64,000 bases of DNA from positions 186,472,084 through 186,536,083 of the forward strand of contig NC_135497.1 in the NCBI RefSeq assembly GCF_052857255.1, written 5' to 3'. A model generated the notes under the pieces. It was not told where the DNA came from and did not search any database. It worked only from the letters and a program-made list of their open reading frames with translations. Position 1 is the first letter of the stretch. Each line of letters begins with the position of its first letter. The stretch is from Amblyomma americanum (Eukaryota > Arthropoda > Arachnida > Ixodida > Ixodidae). This document shows, piece by piece, positions 19,291 to 30,345 of the stretch. A program made the translations under genes and the position numbers.

Positions 19291-19665
19291 GCGTATAATG
19301 ACGGAAGCCAACAGTAAACGAAACAAAGGAGCATATGGGGATGTTTTTTTTTTAACTTGTGGTGTTTATAAATGGGAGATTAAGAGGGCAATGCCATATT
19401 GCTTTGTTTATTATGTATCCCCCCACCCCACTGCAATAATGCCTACAGGCGCTGCAGGTATTTTGAAATAAACAAATAAAAATTATTTACAGATAATTGA
19501 TAAGAATGCGGAATAAAAACAACCACATTCCGCCGGTGGGATCCGAACCCACGACCTCCGAATTTCGCGTCCGGTGCTCTGCCAACTGAGCTACGGCGAC
19601 GGCTGTCCAATCTTCTGCTTTCGGAAGTGTTTCTGTGTAGCATAACCAAACCTTGAGAGTAGGGT
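19290..19665 (-). mobile_element. tRNA-headed SINE family 2, copy 1
   Basis: On the minus strand a tRNA-like head (about 19533-19605) folds with D-stem GCTC/GAGC, a 5-bp anticodon stem and T-arm GTGGG-TTCGGAT-CCCAC. The loop CGCGAAA lacks U33, and the acceptor stem has a mismatch. It is followed by a body ending in GGTTTCG..TTGGCTTCCGTCAT. The same head-body order recurs at 24700-25195 and 43915-44455, so it is a dispersed SINE and not a working tRNA gene. Confidence 0.7.
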
Positions 19666-20000
19666 GCCTGGTTGCCTGCTCACCTCTGCGCTAGGGTGTC
19701 CTACCTCCGCTTTCAGGGTGACGACACCCTTAGTACCACCCCGCGCCGCCGTTTCCCCCTCGCAGCGGCATGTTGGGTCCCACGCGCCTGTCTTGCACTG
19801 CGCGCTATGTGTGTGGCTTGGTTTCTGTGCGGTCGCATGGCGACTGCAATAATGCGACTGAACTGGAAGTCGACAGTACATGCTAGTTTCACTCGTGGCA
19901 GTAGTGTTTTGGCAGTTTTGAGTGTATTTTATGCATGATGCACTCGCTCTGACTACACGATAATCGAAAATTTATGATGAACTGCTGTGTTCCCCACTCA

Positions 20001-20005
20001 ACGGC
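20001..20005 (+). repeat. Target-site duplication ACGGC, left of solo LTR
   Basis: Identical to 20788-20792. Confidence 0.8.
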
Positions 20006-20078
20006 TGTCACGGATCCCCGGAGAACACTCGGGCCGAAAGAATGGACTAGACGACAGATGCACCCACACAGACGCACA

Positions 20079-20084
20079 TTTAAT
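20079..20084 (-). terminator. ATTAAA signal in solo LTR
   Basis: Variant poly(A) hexamer on the minus strand near the 3' end of the LTR. Confidence 0.45.
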
Positions 20085-20580
20085 ACACCCTACGTGATAC
20101 AAACACTAGCACTCAAAACTAACAAAACTAACACGAAACACAAAGACTACCAATACACACGACCCGGGAACACTACTACCAGCGTCTACTACTAGCGTTC
20201 GGCGTTTGTGCGCACGGTTCGGTGCTGATGCAGCGTTGCATGGGTCCAGCAGCCGGCGTAGAGGTGGCGTTCGAAGTGCTCAGGCTGGCGTCGTTGGCGG
20301 CGTCGTACGAGCTCCCGGTCCAAGTGCCCGTGGAGGTGATGCCGGTGGTGTTGGCGTTGGGGGCACCACTCGGATGGGTGCAACAGCGCTGGAGGCACCC
20401 CTGGCCGTAGCAGGTGGTTGCTTCAGCCGTTGACACCCCGGAACGGGCTCAGGAACGGCAGGAAATCCACGGTGCGACGCCGTTTGAACTCGAGATCACC
20501 AGAGCAGTAGCCGGCGTTGCTCTCTTCCACCCGAGGTGTTCCTGAGCCGCCAGAACCCCCCCGTGCCACGCTATCTTTCG

Positions 20581-20590
20581 CGCTTTTATA
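20581..20590 (-). promoter_or_regulatory. TATA box in solo LTR
   Basis: Minus strand GGTTATAAAAGCG, in the LTR interior. Confidence 0.5.
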
Positions 20591-20792
20591 ACCTTGGCGT
20601 TGGTACACGTCATCCTTGTCACCGTCCGTCTTCTCTTCTCCACCAATCAACTCCTCCCACCTCACCGAATACTTCTTTATCTTCTCTATTCTTCGGTTAA
20701 TACACGTCATTCTTATGACCATCCTCGTCGTCTTCTTCAAACCTCTTTCGTCATACTTCTATTCCAGACTTCCTATTATATGTGACAACGGC

Positions 20793-22404
20793 TGCACTGA
20801 AAAAGGACAGCGGTTACTTGGTATTCTTTGACAGTGATAATATGGACTATATTAGGCTCACTGAATTCCATACAATTATGCGGCTTTTGTTGTTTTGAAC
20901 GTAAAAACTGTTCACAGGGTCCCAAGTTTGTCTTGTATACAAGCAGCGCGGAGCATGCACCACCTGCCAAATAAAATATTTTTGCGTAGTTAACATCCAC
21001 TTTTCCAACATTCTTTGAAGTGCCTTTGTCTTGCTGCTGCACCGTATGGAAAAATTCTACGTAGTAATGTCAAATTTCTCTTGCATGTAGTCACTCGTCT
21101 CACTGCTCTTGAGTGCAAACTGACGACACGTCTGAAACCAAATGGTAATATTTTCTCAACTGCTTCCCTTCTTGGCTTGTGCCGCAACAAAATAATTCAG
21201 ATGGTTGCGTTTCTCTTTGGATGGTGCTGACTACAAGAAGACTTATGATGTGAGGCGACGACGTCTAATTCGTAGTGACTGAGTCGCTTTATTCCAGAAA
21301 AATTCAACTAAGCTATTTTTCCTTTCAAAACATAAAGAAAAATCATCAAAAGCGACTGATTCCCAAAGAGGCCTCACAAAATCAGCCCCTGATAGCTGCT
21401 TATTCTGAATCCCATTGTCCTTGCTAGGCTATATTAACAAAGAGGAGTCGGAGCAACACATGCCGTCATACTCGCTTCCGTGGAACCATCTGCTCCAGTT
21501 GCTAAGAGACGCATGCTTGCTGTCTTACTCGATAGTCGTCGGGCAAGGCAATAGATCTCTCATTAAGGAATAAGTCTGGGTTAGTTGGAAAACCACGTTT
21601 GAAGCAAAGCGCGAAGGAAGACGTGGGAAATTGAACACGACTGACAAGCTTTCATCGCGTCTGCTGCTGTCATCGAAAGAGGAAAAAAAAAAGTCATTTG
21701 TAGGATATGGTTGCCTAGAAACACGCCTGGCGAATTTTACTGATGTGGCTGCGTGACGGCAATGAAAATAGCCTTTTTTTCCCCCAGTTGTGGTTTCTTT
21801 AAAGCGGTACAAAAAGGAAGAAAAATAAACCATTACTGGGGAAAAAAGCCACCCTTCATTCGCGTCACGCAGCCACGGCTTCTTTGCTTACTGACGCTGA
21901 GAATATCGGTTTGGCGCCAGGATATTCGTAGTGAGCTGGCGCAAAGAAGTAGAGATAGGGGAGGGGTTACGATGCCTCCGTGGCATTAAGATAAAACGAA
22001 TAATAAACTGAACAAAACGCTGCGACGAGAGCTTCACATACTCGCTTACCCGCAAGAGCGCGTAAATGATACGGCTGCCTTATTGGGAAACATGCTTGTG
22101 ATCAGGTTGTGAAGAAGTCGCTCGGCGAATTTTGATTTGGCCTGGCAGGTTTTAACACTCGACTTTCAGCTTTCTTGGCCTATACGTAATCTGTGCAAGT
22201 GCTTCTGGTCTGGTGGACAAAACATGCGACTTCTGGCAGTGTGATGCAGAACGTGCAATATATGTGCCGAGGCGGCTGTAATCGGGAGAAGAAAGGCCGC
22301 GACGCGTAACGAAAACGAGGTGCCTCTAATTGGAAGAAGAAATGTGGCGGAGAACGCACGAAACTTGCAAAACCAAGGTGAAAACAGGCCACGCGCCCCT
22401 TTGC
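20793..22404. other. Intergenic; only a foldback at 21745-21876 recognised
   Basis: No gene signal. The foldback is listed separately. Confidence 0.45.
21745..21876. repeat. Foldback: about 41-bp inverted arms
   Basis: GTGGCTGCGTGACGGCAATG at 21745 pairs with its reverse complement ending at 21876. The arms continue through the poly-T/poly-A flank to CCCCCAG/CTGGGG. About 48 bases separate the arms, and about 85 to 90 percent of arm bases match by eye. Confidence 0.65.
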
Positions 22405-22915
22405 TTGAAGTGGGCTCGTGTTGTGTGTGTGTGATGCAGCAGTCAGAGATCAAGCTATGAGGGACTGTTGTGTTCGTCTCGATCCAGGATTCTCGAGGGA
22501 GCGGGCGCACACCTTTGCGGAGCTCACGCAAATACCCCGTTTGGACAGTCGGACTTACCCTCCTCCCCACCCCTCTCTTCCGCACTCCCAACAGATCCTC
22601 TTCAGACGCCTCCAGACCCGCTCTCTGTCATCCCCTCAGCTTTTATCCCACTATTGCGGCACATCCCCTGCATGCTCCCTATGCGGTGACCCCCACGCCA
22701 CACACTCCCATATCCTTTTCGGCTGCACTGCTGACCCTCCCCCGCGGGGACAGCACGCCATCTCGAGCTGGGAGGACTGGGTGGTCCTGCTTATGTCTGC
22801 AGACCCGACATCGCAGCTTGCTGCGGTGACTCGGGCTGCCGACGTCATGTCCCGGCATGACCTACTTGATGCAGTGCGGGACCGCGCAGTGGCCCAGGCA
22901 CCCAGCTGGGTCTAA
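22405..22915 (+). pseudogene. LINE ORF2 C-terminal fragment (R1/I-like)
   Basis: An open frame ends at a natural stop at 22913-22915. It carries the typical C-terminus of R1/I-type non-LTR retrotransposons in arthropods: a Leu-rich FRRLQTRSLSSP segment, a Cys-His knuckle CSLCGDPHATHSHILFGC, then a helical tail with SSWEDWVVLL and a short C-terminal helix. The upstream reverse transcriptase is missing, so this is a 5'-truncated copy. It abuts a long TCTG microsatellite, which probably grew from its 3' tail. Confidence 0.7.
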
Positions 22916-22936
22916 AACTCACTTGCTGAATAGTTT

Positions 22937-23208
<272 letters not shown>

Positions 23209-23960
23209 TGTGTTCGCGGGTGTTCTGCCCACAATATTAAAGTGCACCGGCTGTTTAGCTTTGCTCGTGACAGCGCGCGCCGAAAAAAATTGCCAATCGC
23301 AGGTCAAACCAGACGGCCTGACCAATAGTTAACTCTACGAGGTAAGGCATGCGAAACGCCTGCTTTCCATAACAGTTTCTGCTGGAGACAGATAAAAAAT
23401 GCACAACTTATCTTTGCATCCTCATAATTATTAAAATTAGCAGCCATAAGACGCACCTTCTCGCATTAATTTCATGGCAAACGAGAAGCTGTCTGAATGG
23501 CAGTCTTTGGCGAATATGCAACTGCAGCTCGAAATAAGTAATCCTGATTGATGGAAAAGTAATCGAAATGCAGAGTATTTGGGTCAACAGATTGCCCTGG
23601 AGTATACTACGCAAGTTGTAAGAATGCTGTTATGAAGGAACACAGCACAAAATGAACACTAAAGAAGAGCGCACCGACTGTTCATAAGGGGCGGACTTTC
23701 TCGCAGATTAGCGGCTGAAAGATAATATATTTAAAGTAAACACCCCTGATTCACTGTTTAAACAATCCCTGGTACCACTCTGTCTCTGTAGAATACCAAA
23801 TTTCCTGAATTCCACGCGGCAGCTACAGTTTTCTCTTCGAAACGGCTCGCCGCCGCATTGCGCTCAATGCAGCCGAACGGCATAGAGTGGGGCCCAATTA
23901 TGCCCCCGCTGAGAGCGGTGTCTTCACCCTAAAAGCGGCGCTGGCCCATCGAGGCACCCT
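23209..23960. other. Intergenic, nothing recognised
   Basis: No supported feature. Confidence 0.4.
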
Positions 23961-23964
23961 ACTT

Positions 23965-24240
23965 CAGAGTATTCACCAGCGCCACCCTCGTCCATATACA
24001 GCGGCGGACGTAGTACGTCCTGTATTACCGCGAGTGCCGCGTGAAACATGATCGAAAGGTGAGGGCTGAAGCTGTGCGAGCACCCTCTTATATATGCTGC
24101 CCATAGCATCAAGACTGGCCGAACCGAGGCCCGTTAAGCTATTCAGCAGACAAGGGAAGGGAAAAGAGGGGCTCGTATGATAGACATGGCGGAAGCCAAC
24201 AGTCAACGAAACCAAGGGGCATATGGGGATGTCTTTTTTA
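23965..24240 (-). repeat. SINE family 2 associated repeat (related to 44185-44455)
   Basis: Blocks shared with 44185-44455: CAGCGCCACC, ATCCTGTATTACCGCGAGT/GTCCTGTATTACCGCGAGT, GAAGCTGTGCGAG and GGAAGCCAACAGTCA-CGAAACCAAGG. It is the distal body of the tRNA-headed family. Confidence 0.6.
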
Positions 24241-24330
24241 GTGCCATTACTCGCATTCAGCTGCTTGTCTGAAGCCAGCTAGCTTTGTGGCAGGCTGCTC
24301 ATCTGTCCACAGTGTGGTTGACAATCCGCC

Positions 24331-24333
<3 letters not shown>

Positions 24334-24419
<86 letters not shown>
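24334..24419. repeat. (TA)n microsatellite
   Basis: About 86 bp of uninterrupted TA. Confidence 0.97.
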
Positions 24420-24422
<3 letters not shown>

Positions 24423-24699
24423 CTTCCCATCCCGTCAGGCGGCAGCTCAATTAATCGCTAGAGGCTTCTCAGGAAGAGCAAGCAGGGTCGCAACCCCACC
24501 CAAGCGGCCCACCGACGGCAGCACCTGCCATAGAAGATTAGTGGCCCATCGCTTGACCGGTGCACCTGTGCGCCAGGAGTGGTATGAGGACTCTCGGGTA
24601 TCTGTGAAGGTAAATGAGGGAATGACCAATCCCGCATGTATGGAGATTAACCCATCATCGCTATCCGAACCCTAGCTAGTGCAAATCGACCGTCAGTTT

Positions 24700-25195
24700 T
24701 TAAATTTATGGTGTTGATAAATGTAAGATTAAGAGGGTAATTTTTAATGATAATTGATAAGGAAGCTGAATAAAAAAATGGCTGGGGTTCAACGTGGCTT
24801 GAATTTAGTTGTACGAGCGAAAGCTCTGTTAAGCGTGGTCTCCGCTGTCTCAAATCAAATGTCAAGGTCAAGGTCAAAGGTCAGGTACCCAATGGTCATA
24901 GTCATATAATCAGGTGGGCATACTATCATAACTTGGGCCATACCATGCACCACGCAGTTAAATTCGGTTTGACCTTGTGAGGAACTGAAGGTCATTGTGG
25001 CATCCACATCGAAATTGGAAGTTGTACCCCGAGAAGTAGAGCTCTCGCTCTAAAACAACCACATGTCGCCGGTGGGATCCGAACCCATGGCCTCTGAATT
25101 TAGTGTCCGGTGCTCTACCAACTAAGCTACGGTTGAAGGCCGGCTGCCCAGTATTCTGCTTTCGGGGGTATTTATGTGCAGTGCACCAACGCCAA
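24700..25195 (-). mobile_element. tRNA-headed SINE family 2, diverged copy
   Basis: The minus-strand head at about 25065-25140 (GGTAGAGCACCGG, GGGTTCGGATCCCACC) matches the copies at 19.5 and 44.1 kb. The body piece with GTGTTGATAAATGTAAGATTA lies at 24700-24770 but is separated from the head by about 290 bases of other sequence. Confidence 0.6.
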
Positions 25196-25197
25196 CC

Positions 25198-25410
25198 TCC
25201 TAGCATAGATAGGAGTATATCTATAAGGATTCGTGTTCTCTTATGCATGAAGTTGCGTACAGCATTGGGATGCTTGGGACGCCCGCTCAGCCGCGGATAA
25301 CAGCGGGGTGGTTTTTTTCGACAGCTTTCGCTTCAGCGAGGAAACACAGGCACTTCGATCGAAGAATAGGTCGTGTTTTGTCAAAAAAAATATATATAGA
25401 CATTTCCTGC
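25198..25410. repeat. Dispersed repeat S, copy 1 (related to 39605-39810)
   Basis: Shared blocks: GCCCGCTCAGCCGCGGATA, CTTTCGCTTCAGCGAGGAAA, ACTTCGATC/ATTTCGATC and TAGGTCGTGT. Both copies carry the same order. At 39475-39625 repeat Q sits directly upstream of S, so Q and S may be one larger family. Confidence 0.6.
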
Positions 25411-25432
25411 TTGATTGGTTGGTTGATTGGTT

Positions 25433-25728
25433 TTTAGGGAAAGGAATCACGCAGTATCTGTCTCGCATATAGGCGGACACCTGAACCGCACCGTAAGGGA
25501 AGGGATAAAGGAGGAAGTGAAAGAAGAAAGGAACAAAGAGGTGCCGTAGTGGAGGGCTCCGGAATAATTTCGACCACATGGAGATCTTTAACGTGCACTG
25601 ACATCGCACAGCACACGGGCGCCTCAGCGTTTCGCCTCCATCGAAACACAGCCGCCGGGGTCGAGCTTGAACCCGGGATCTCCGGATCAGCAGTCGAGTG
25701 CCCCAACCACTGAGCCACCGCGGCCGGT
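25433..25728 (-). mobile_element. Ruka-like SINE, long 3' body subtype
   Basis: Minus strand: tRNA-like head, GTGCGATGTCAGTGCACG, then a distal body CACCTCTTTGTTCC...TTACGGTGCGGTTCAGGTGTCC...CTGCGTGATTCC. This distal body distinguishes the subtype from the copy at 6624. Confidence 0.8.
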
Positions 25729-27130
25729 ATACTTTCTTCGGCACTGACCCGCTCAGGACTGACGCTCGAACGCGGGTGTGCACTACGGGACGAGCACGTT
25801 CTACACAGCGAGAGCAACACGATCACCAGAAACAGTTTGGCGAACGCACACGGAATAATAGGCCATGCCAATCTTGATTGTCTGCGACCAGGAATCTGAG
25901 CGCGAGGCTACGGCTCCCTCTTGGATGCTGCGGGCACTCCCTGAAAACGCCAAAATTGTGGGAAGCTCCTGTCCGAGCGCGTAGCTTTTATATCGCCGTC
26001 CTGACAGCCGCCCCTAAGAACAAACTGAAGTGGATTTCACTTACCGGCTCGGTCTGTGAGGAGTGGATGGCGTCTTAAGGTTCCCAGTAGGTTAAAAGCT
26101 GGGGACATGCCTAGTCCCCGGGCACCAGACCGAAGTTCCGTAATATTGCTTCCGCGACTGCTCCTCTTTGGCCGGACGAGCCCAACCTGGGTGGCCGGAT
26201 AGCTCGAGATATTTGCCTTGTCCTGCCGGATCAGCGGCGTCTGGCGTCCGCTGTCGACGGCGACTTTCTTCCCTCTGCATTGTTACCCAACATGTTATCC
26301 AATCGTTTTGTGGCTAGAGCGTCGTGTGGGCTCCTCTCCAGCCTACTGCCCGCTCCACTGCTGCTACCTCTTTCTTCTCCTGCTTGATGAAGCGTTTATT
26401 TTTGGGATAATAACATTTTTGTGCCAAAGTCACTGCGTAGCTCGTCTGGCGGCGGCAATCAAAGCGGAAAAGCGGGCTATCTGCGTTGATACTGGTCGTG
26501 CTAGCAGCCGCTTCCGGTCTCACCGGGCTGGCCAGAACGATGGTGGCGGACGTTTTTCTCAACGCCGGGGGTCGAGTGCGCGCTGTTGGGCAAAATCGCC
26601 GAACTGCCACCGTAGAAACGCTCCACGTATCCTGCGATACATAGACCGTAAAAACGCTCCACCGTAAAAGCGCTCCATGTGTCCCGGCCGGCGGCAGGTC
26701 GGCGATTTTTCGTTTTCCTCCTCTTCGTATTCCTCGAGCTGCGTTGCTGACAAGCTATTACAAACGCACTAACGAGGGAAATGTGCAATTATAGCGATTT
26801 GTGGACTTTCAATCAAGGGTGGCAAAGTAGCTGGTAATGTTACCGTTTAATGTCCGCAAATGGGCTAACGCCCGCGCTCTTCTCTGCTTCTAGTCGCGAG
26901 GGGCCGATGGTCTTGCACTGTCGAGCCTTTTGCTATGCCAGGATATGCGTAGCGAGAGGTACCTTTCCCTGGCTGAGCTTCTTGTGGTCACTGTATGTTT
27001 AGCAATGAGAGACATCGGGCTCCATCTCGGCGGCTACGCGCCGTCTATTACGCTCGGCAGCCTGGCATCTTCGTTTGGCAAGCCGTTCCTCTGTTCGGAC
27101 ATCTCCGCTGCTCTCTTCGCCTTCTGACGC
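25729..27130. other. Intergenic; one short dispersed repeat at 26550-26715
   Basis: The block GTCGAGTGCGCGC.GT.GGGC.AAATCGCCGA at 26570-26600 recurs at 40550-40585. Nothing else is recognised. Confidence 0.4.
26550..26715. repeat. Dispersed repeat T, copy 1 (related to 40540-40625)
   Basis: Shared: ACGC-GGG-GTCGAGTGCGCG, AAATCGCCGA and CGCTCC-TGTATCC. Internally it is repeated once (GCTCCACGTATCC and GCTCCATGTGTCC). Confidence 0.5.
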
Positions 27131-27247
27131 TCATTCTCTCTCCGTTGAGTAAATGTGGCAGGCGACAACCTCAAGATCGGAAGAGTTAATCTTCTCTTGT
27201 CTATAGCGCCGTTTAGCAGCGGCTGGACTCTCCTTCTCTGCATCCAT
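27131..27247 (-). CDS. Short ORF behind a TATA box, possible N-terminus of a decayed transposon protein
   Basis: 38 codons from an ATG (plus-strand 27245-27247). It encodes an Ala/Lys/Arg-rich start, AAKRRYRQEKINSSD, of the basic type common at the N-termini of tick mobile-element proteins. A TATAAAAGG box lies about 40 bases upstream. Beyond the stop a different frame keeps Arg/Lys/Glu-rich composition (to about 27040), suggesting a frameshift. No domain is identifiable. Confidence 0.25.
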   Translation of the reverse strand: MDAEKESPAAAKRRYRQEKINSSDLEVVACHIYSTERE

Positions 27248-27284
27248 GTCAAACGCTGTGATACCGCCGCCCATTGCATGTCCG

Positions 27285-27293
27285 CCTTTTATA
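27285..27293 (-). promoter_or_regulatory. TATA box (TATAAAAGG) on minus strand
   Basis: Context GAGTATAAAAGGCGG, upstream of the ORF at 27131-27247 in GC-rich, promoter-like sequence. A GTAGCGAGAGCTACAC motif about 180 bases further upstream resembles the junction palindrome of the array at 57.4-59.2 kb. Confidence 0.35.
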
Positions 27294-27505
27294 CTCAAAG
27301 CTCCGCATGTTGTGCGCGGTTCGGGTGATATAGCGGCGTGCGGCGAGGCGGCGACGAAGCGCGCGGCGCACCTGCTGCTCCTCTCCGGTTGCCATATTAA
27401 CGGCGCATGCGCACAACTGGCCTCTCCCAGCCACCGCGTAATGCTCGACTGGTAGCCCAGTGTAGCTCTCGCTACAAAAGCGCGAAGGAGCCGGTCGCAG
27501 CACAA

Positions 27506-29019
27506 AACTCCCCTGCTTATCTGCGTCTCAAGCGCGCAAAGCAGCTAAGCAGTTCGTGAACAGGGCCGTTGTAGCAGAGATCTCGCGGATGTGACGTAAT
27601 GTGTAAACTATGAATATGCTTTTGGGTGAATATTGTTGAGGATGTGTAAATTACGGTACACGTATTTGTCTGTACCCGCCTCCCAAAACTCATTCCACTC
27701 GGGTACCACGAGTTCGCGACATTGTGATAACGATTATTCGTGGACAGCTTCCTGGAGTGAGGACCTTGGTAGCTAAGCCAGTAAAGGCTCCATAGACAAC
27801 AGAGCTTTCACTTTCGGGTGATTGTCTGCCTGCAGAAGAGCCCGAAGAATCGCTCGTATACTGCTGAAAATAGCATGGGCAGGACCAGCTGTGCCATAGA
27901 GAAGGAAGAGTTGTCTCCAGATTCTGGGACAGCTTCATAAACCGCTGGCGGATGTCGCTAAGAAGGACGCCCGATTGGCACAACTAAGAGATCCAAAACA
28001 AGATCATTCACTTGGTTGCCAGATAGTTGCCTAGCAGGCGTCTTCAACGCTGACACGTGTAACTTTTCTGAAGCAGGAACATGCACTTGACTGCTAGAAT
28101 TTTTGCCAGAAGGCTTCTTTAGCACTAAATGCTCTTCGTTAGTGTGCGGGCAGTAGCGGCTAAGAGGCGCACTCCCTAGTACAACGACTGTACGCTGTAT
28201 CTACTAAGGTTGTGCCTTCACAACCTGTTTTAGCCCAGTGATGTGCCGTCTGTGAAGAAGATTACGGGATACGAGGTAAATTGGCGGAAGTAATAGCAGA
28301 TCCCCTTAATTGCAGAGGCGGACTGTTCGCACGGCATGGCAATCAAGTTTAAGTAAACTCCATAAAACACTCAACCAGCAGGTAATAACGACAAGACAAT
28401 GATAACTGGACTGTACGAAGACACTTCCCTGGAGTGCAAGCCGTGTGCCGCTGAGCCTCGCGATGCGCGTATACGACGGAGGGGCACCTGAAGCTGTTCA
28501 AGACAAGTGCAGGCTTTCAGACAAAAATCCCATTAGAAGCTCTTGCGAGTATGACAGTTAACCAGGCCCTGACCATATAACCTCAAGATTAAAATATAAT
28601 TTTAGTCTGCAGTGCACAATTACAAAAAAAAAATATGAAAAACAGCTGCGAATGTTATTACATGAACATTCCTTGAGTTAGCTTCAGGGTCTTTTGAATG
28701 AGCATCTTGCGTAGAAACACTTAATAGCAACTAAACGTTTTATACACTAATTCTAACAACAGCTGAAAAAGTCAATACGTCCTTCTAGCGTGTGCGTAAC
28801 GCTCCATTCGCACCGTATGCTTTTAAAAGGTCAACAGGAGCGACATTTATCGGCCTCTAAAAACTGTTTTCTAGTAGTAGGTCAAAGACAGTACAAAAAA
28901 CAAGATATGACAGTGGTAATAAAAGTGAACGCGCTGTAAATCGCTCTTGAAAGTCGTTTATCAAACCGAAAGTAATAAAGAAAAAGACATGGACATCGGC
29001 AATTGCCGGATTTGTACAG
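27506..29019. other. Intergenic, nothing recognised
   Basis: A minus-strand frame is open for about 75 codons near 27960-28190 but resembles nothing I know. No supported gene. Confidence 0.35.
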
Positions 29020-29232
29020 GGCGTCCGTGTGCTGTGCGATGTCAGTGGACGTTAAAGATCCCCAGGTGGTCGAAATTATTCCGGAGCCCTCCACTACGGC
29101 ACCTCTCTCTTCCTTTCTTTTTTCACTCCCTCCTTTATCCCTTCCCTTACGGCGCGGTCCAGGTGTCCAACGATATATGAGACAGATACTGCGCCATTTC
29201 CTTTCCCCAAAAAGCAATTATTATTATTATTT
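29020..29232 (+). mobile_element. Ruka-like SINE, 5'-truncated, ends in (ATT)n
   Basis: It begins in the middle of the body (GTGCTGTGCGATGTCAGTGGACG) and lacks the tRNA-like head. It ends CCCCAAAAAGCAATTATTATT. Confidence 0.8.
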
Positions 29233-29340
29233 CTTCCTTTCTTCTTTCACTCCCTCCTTTATCCCTTCCCTTACGGCGCGGTCCAGGTGTGCAACGATAT
29301 ATGAGACAGACACTGCGCCATTTCCTTTCCCCAAAAAGCA

Positions 29341-29404
<64 letters not shown>
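29229..29404 (+). mobile_element. Tandem partial duplicate of the preceding SINE 3' end plus (ATT)n
   Basis: 29235-29345 repeats the last about 115 bases of the preceding copy almost identically and ends in a pure (ATT)n tract, 29340-29404. Confidence 0.8.
29340..29404. repeat. (ATT)n microsatellite
   Basis: About 21 units at the SINE 3' end. Confidence 0.95.
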
Positions 29405-29405
<1 letters not shown>

Positions 29406-30184
29406 AAACAACACTTGGAACCACTTGGTCTGGTGGTTGCAGCAGAGCGGTGGTTCACTACTGCTCGTAGCAGCCGCAGTAAGTGGGTGCGCACTGCAAG
29501 TGTAAACAGTAAGCAACACAAATGCCTATCGCATTAACTTAGCACGCTGCCGACCAACACCCGTGATAGGGTGCGGCTCTTTTTTCGCGCCGTCTGCTTC
29601 TGTCTTGCTGTCACCGGCGAGAGATGGCGCTACTAATTCAGTTGTTGTGATAACTTGTGATTCGGACTTCCGATTCATTCTTACCGAATCAGACAAATCG
29701 CCCACCTGAACCCAACAATAAACAAAACATGCCGCCAAATGCTACACATCTTTCGCTGCTAGCCATCCTTCGGAAACGACTGGAAGCTTACGTCGGGCGA
29801 GGTGAGCGTGTTAATGCATCCGGCGGCTGCACAGGGCTTCGGTGCGTTGCTTGCGTCTAAGATTTCAAAACTGTATACCACAGTACGAAAATGAGGACTG
29901 CCATGGTGAACTTCAGCCTATAATCATTTAAACTCGCCGTTTGTAGCCCGTTCTCATTCACTAGGCTCAATATCAGACCAGCTGTCCGCTTCTTGCTACG
30001 TCATATCCACTAAGTCGCCGAACCGGACGGCACGCCTCCAGGAGCATGCACCGTTCGCTACAAGGCTTTTTTAATTATTTCAAATAAATACTAGCTTTTT
30101 CACAAACTTTGAACTTTTTCCCCTAAAAAGCAATAGGTTACAAGCTTATTGCGAGATCATGAACCAGGAATCGGGAACCATACA
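29405..30184. other. Intergenic; weak relic of element X at 29555-29710
   Basis: GCGCCGTCTGC...GAGATGGCGCTAC...ACCGAATCAGACAA resembles blocks of element X, but the alignment is short. Nothing else. Confidence 0.3.
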
Positions 30185-30345
30185 GAAATGATTCCGGGGC
30201 CCTCCACTGCGGCACCTCTTTCTTCACTTCTTCTTTCACTCCCTCATTTATCCCTTCCTTTACGGCGCGGTTCAGGTGTCCGCCGATATGTGAGGCAGAT
30301 ACTGCGCCATTGCCTTTCCCAAAAAAAAAAACAATTTTCATTTCA
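30185..30345 (+). mobile_element. Ruka-like SINE, 3' fragment
   Basis: ATTCCGGGGCCCTCCACTGCGGCACCTC through CTGCGCCATTGCCTTTCCCAAAAA. The head and proximal body are missing. Confidence 0.75.

Larger units (their letters stand above)
20006..20787 (-). mobile_element. Solo LTR, 782 bp
   Basis: Bounded by TGTCAC...GTGACA and a perfect 5-bp duplication ACGGC, with no coding interior. Orientation is minus: on that strand a TATAAAAG box (20581-20590) precedes an ATTAAA signal (20079-20084), which lies about 75 bases from the LTR end. It is the usual product of recombination between two LTRs. The family is not identified. Confidence 0.82.

Noticed and set aside
19533..19605. Functional tRNA gene on the minus strand
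   Set aside because: A cloverleaf can be drawn, but position 33 is not T and the acceptor stem has a mismatch. The same head plus flanks recurs at 25.1 and 44.1 kb, so it is a SINE head.
20192..20436. Minus-strand ORFs of 68-86 codons
   Set aside because: They lie inside the solo LTR between its TATA and poly(A) signals; no coding evidence.
24247..24450. ORF encoding alternating Ile-Tyr
   Set aside because: Pure product of the (TA)n microsatellite.
29227..29519. ORFs encoding poly-Asn, poly-Ile or poly-Tyr
   Set aside because: Pure product of the (ATT)n microsatellite.
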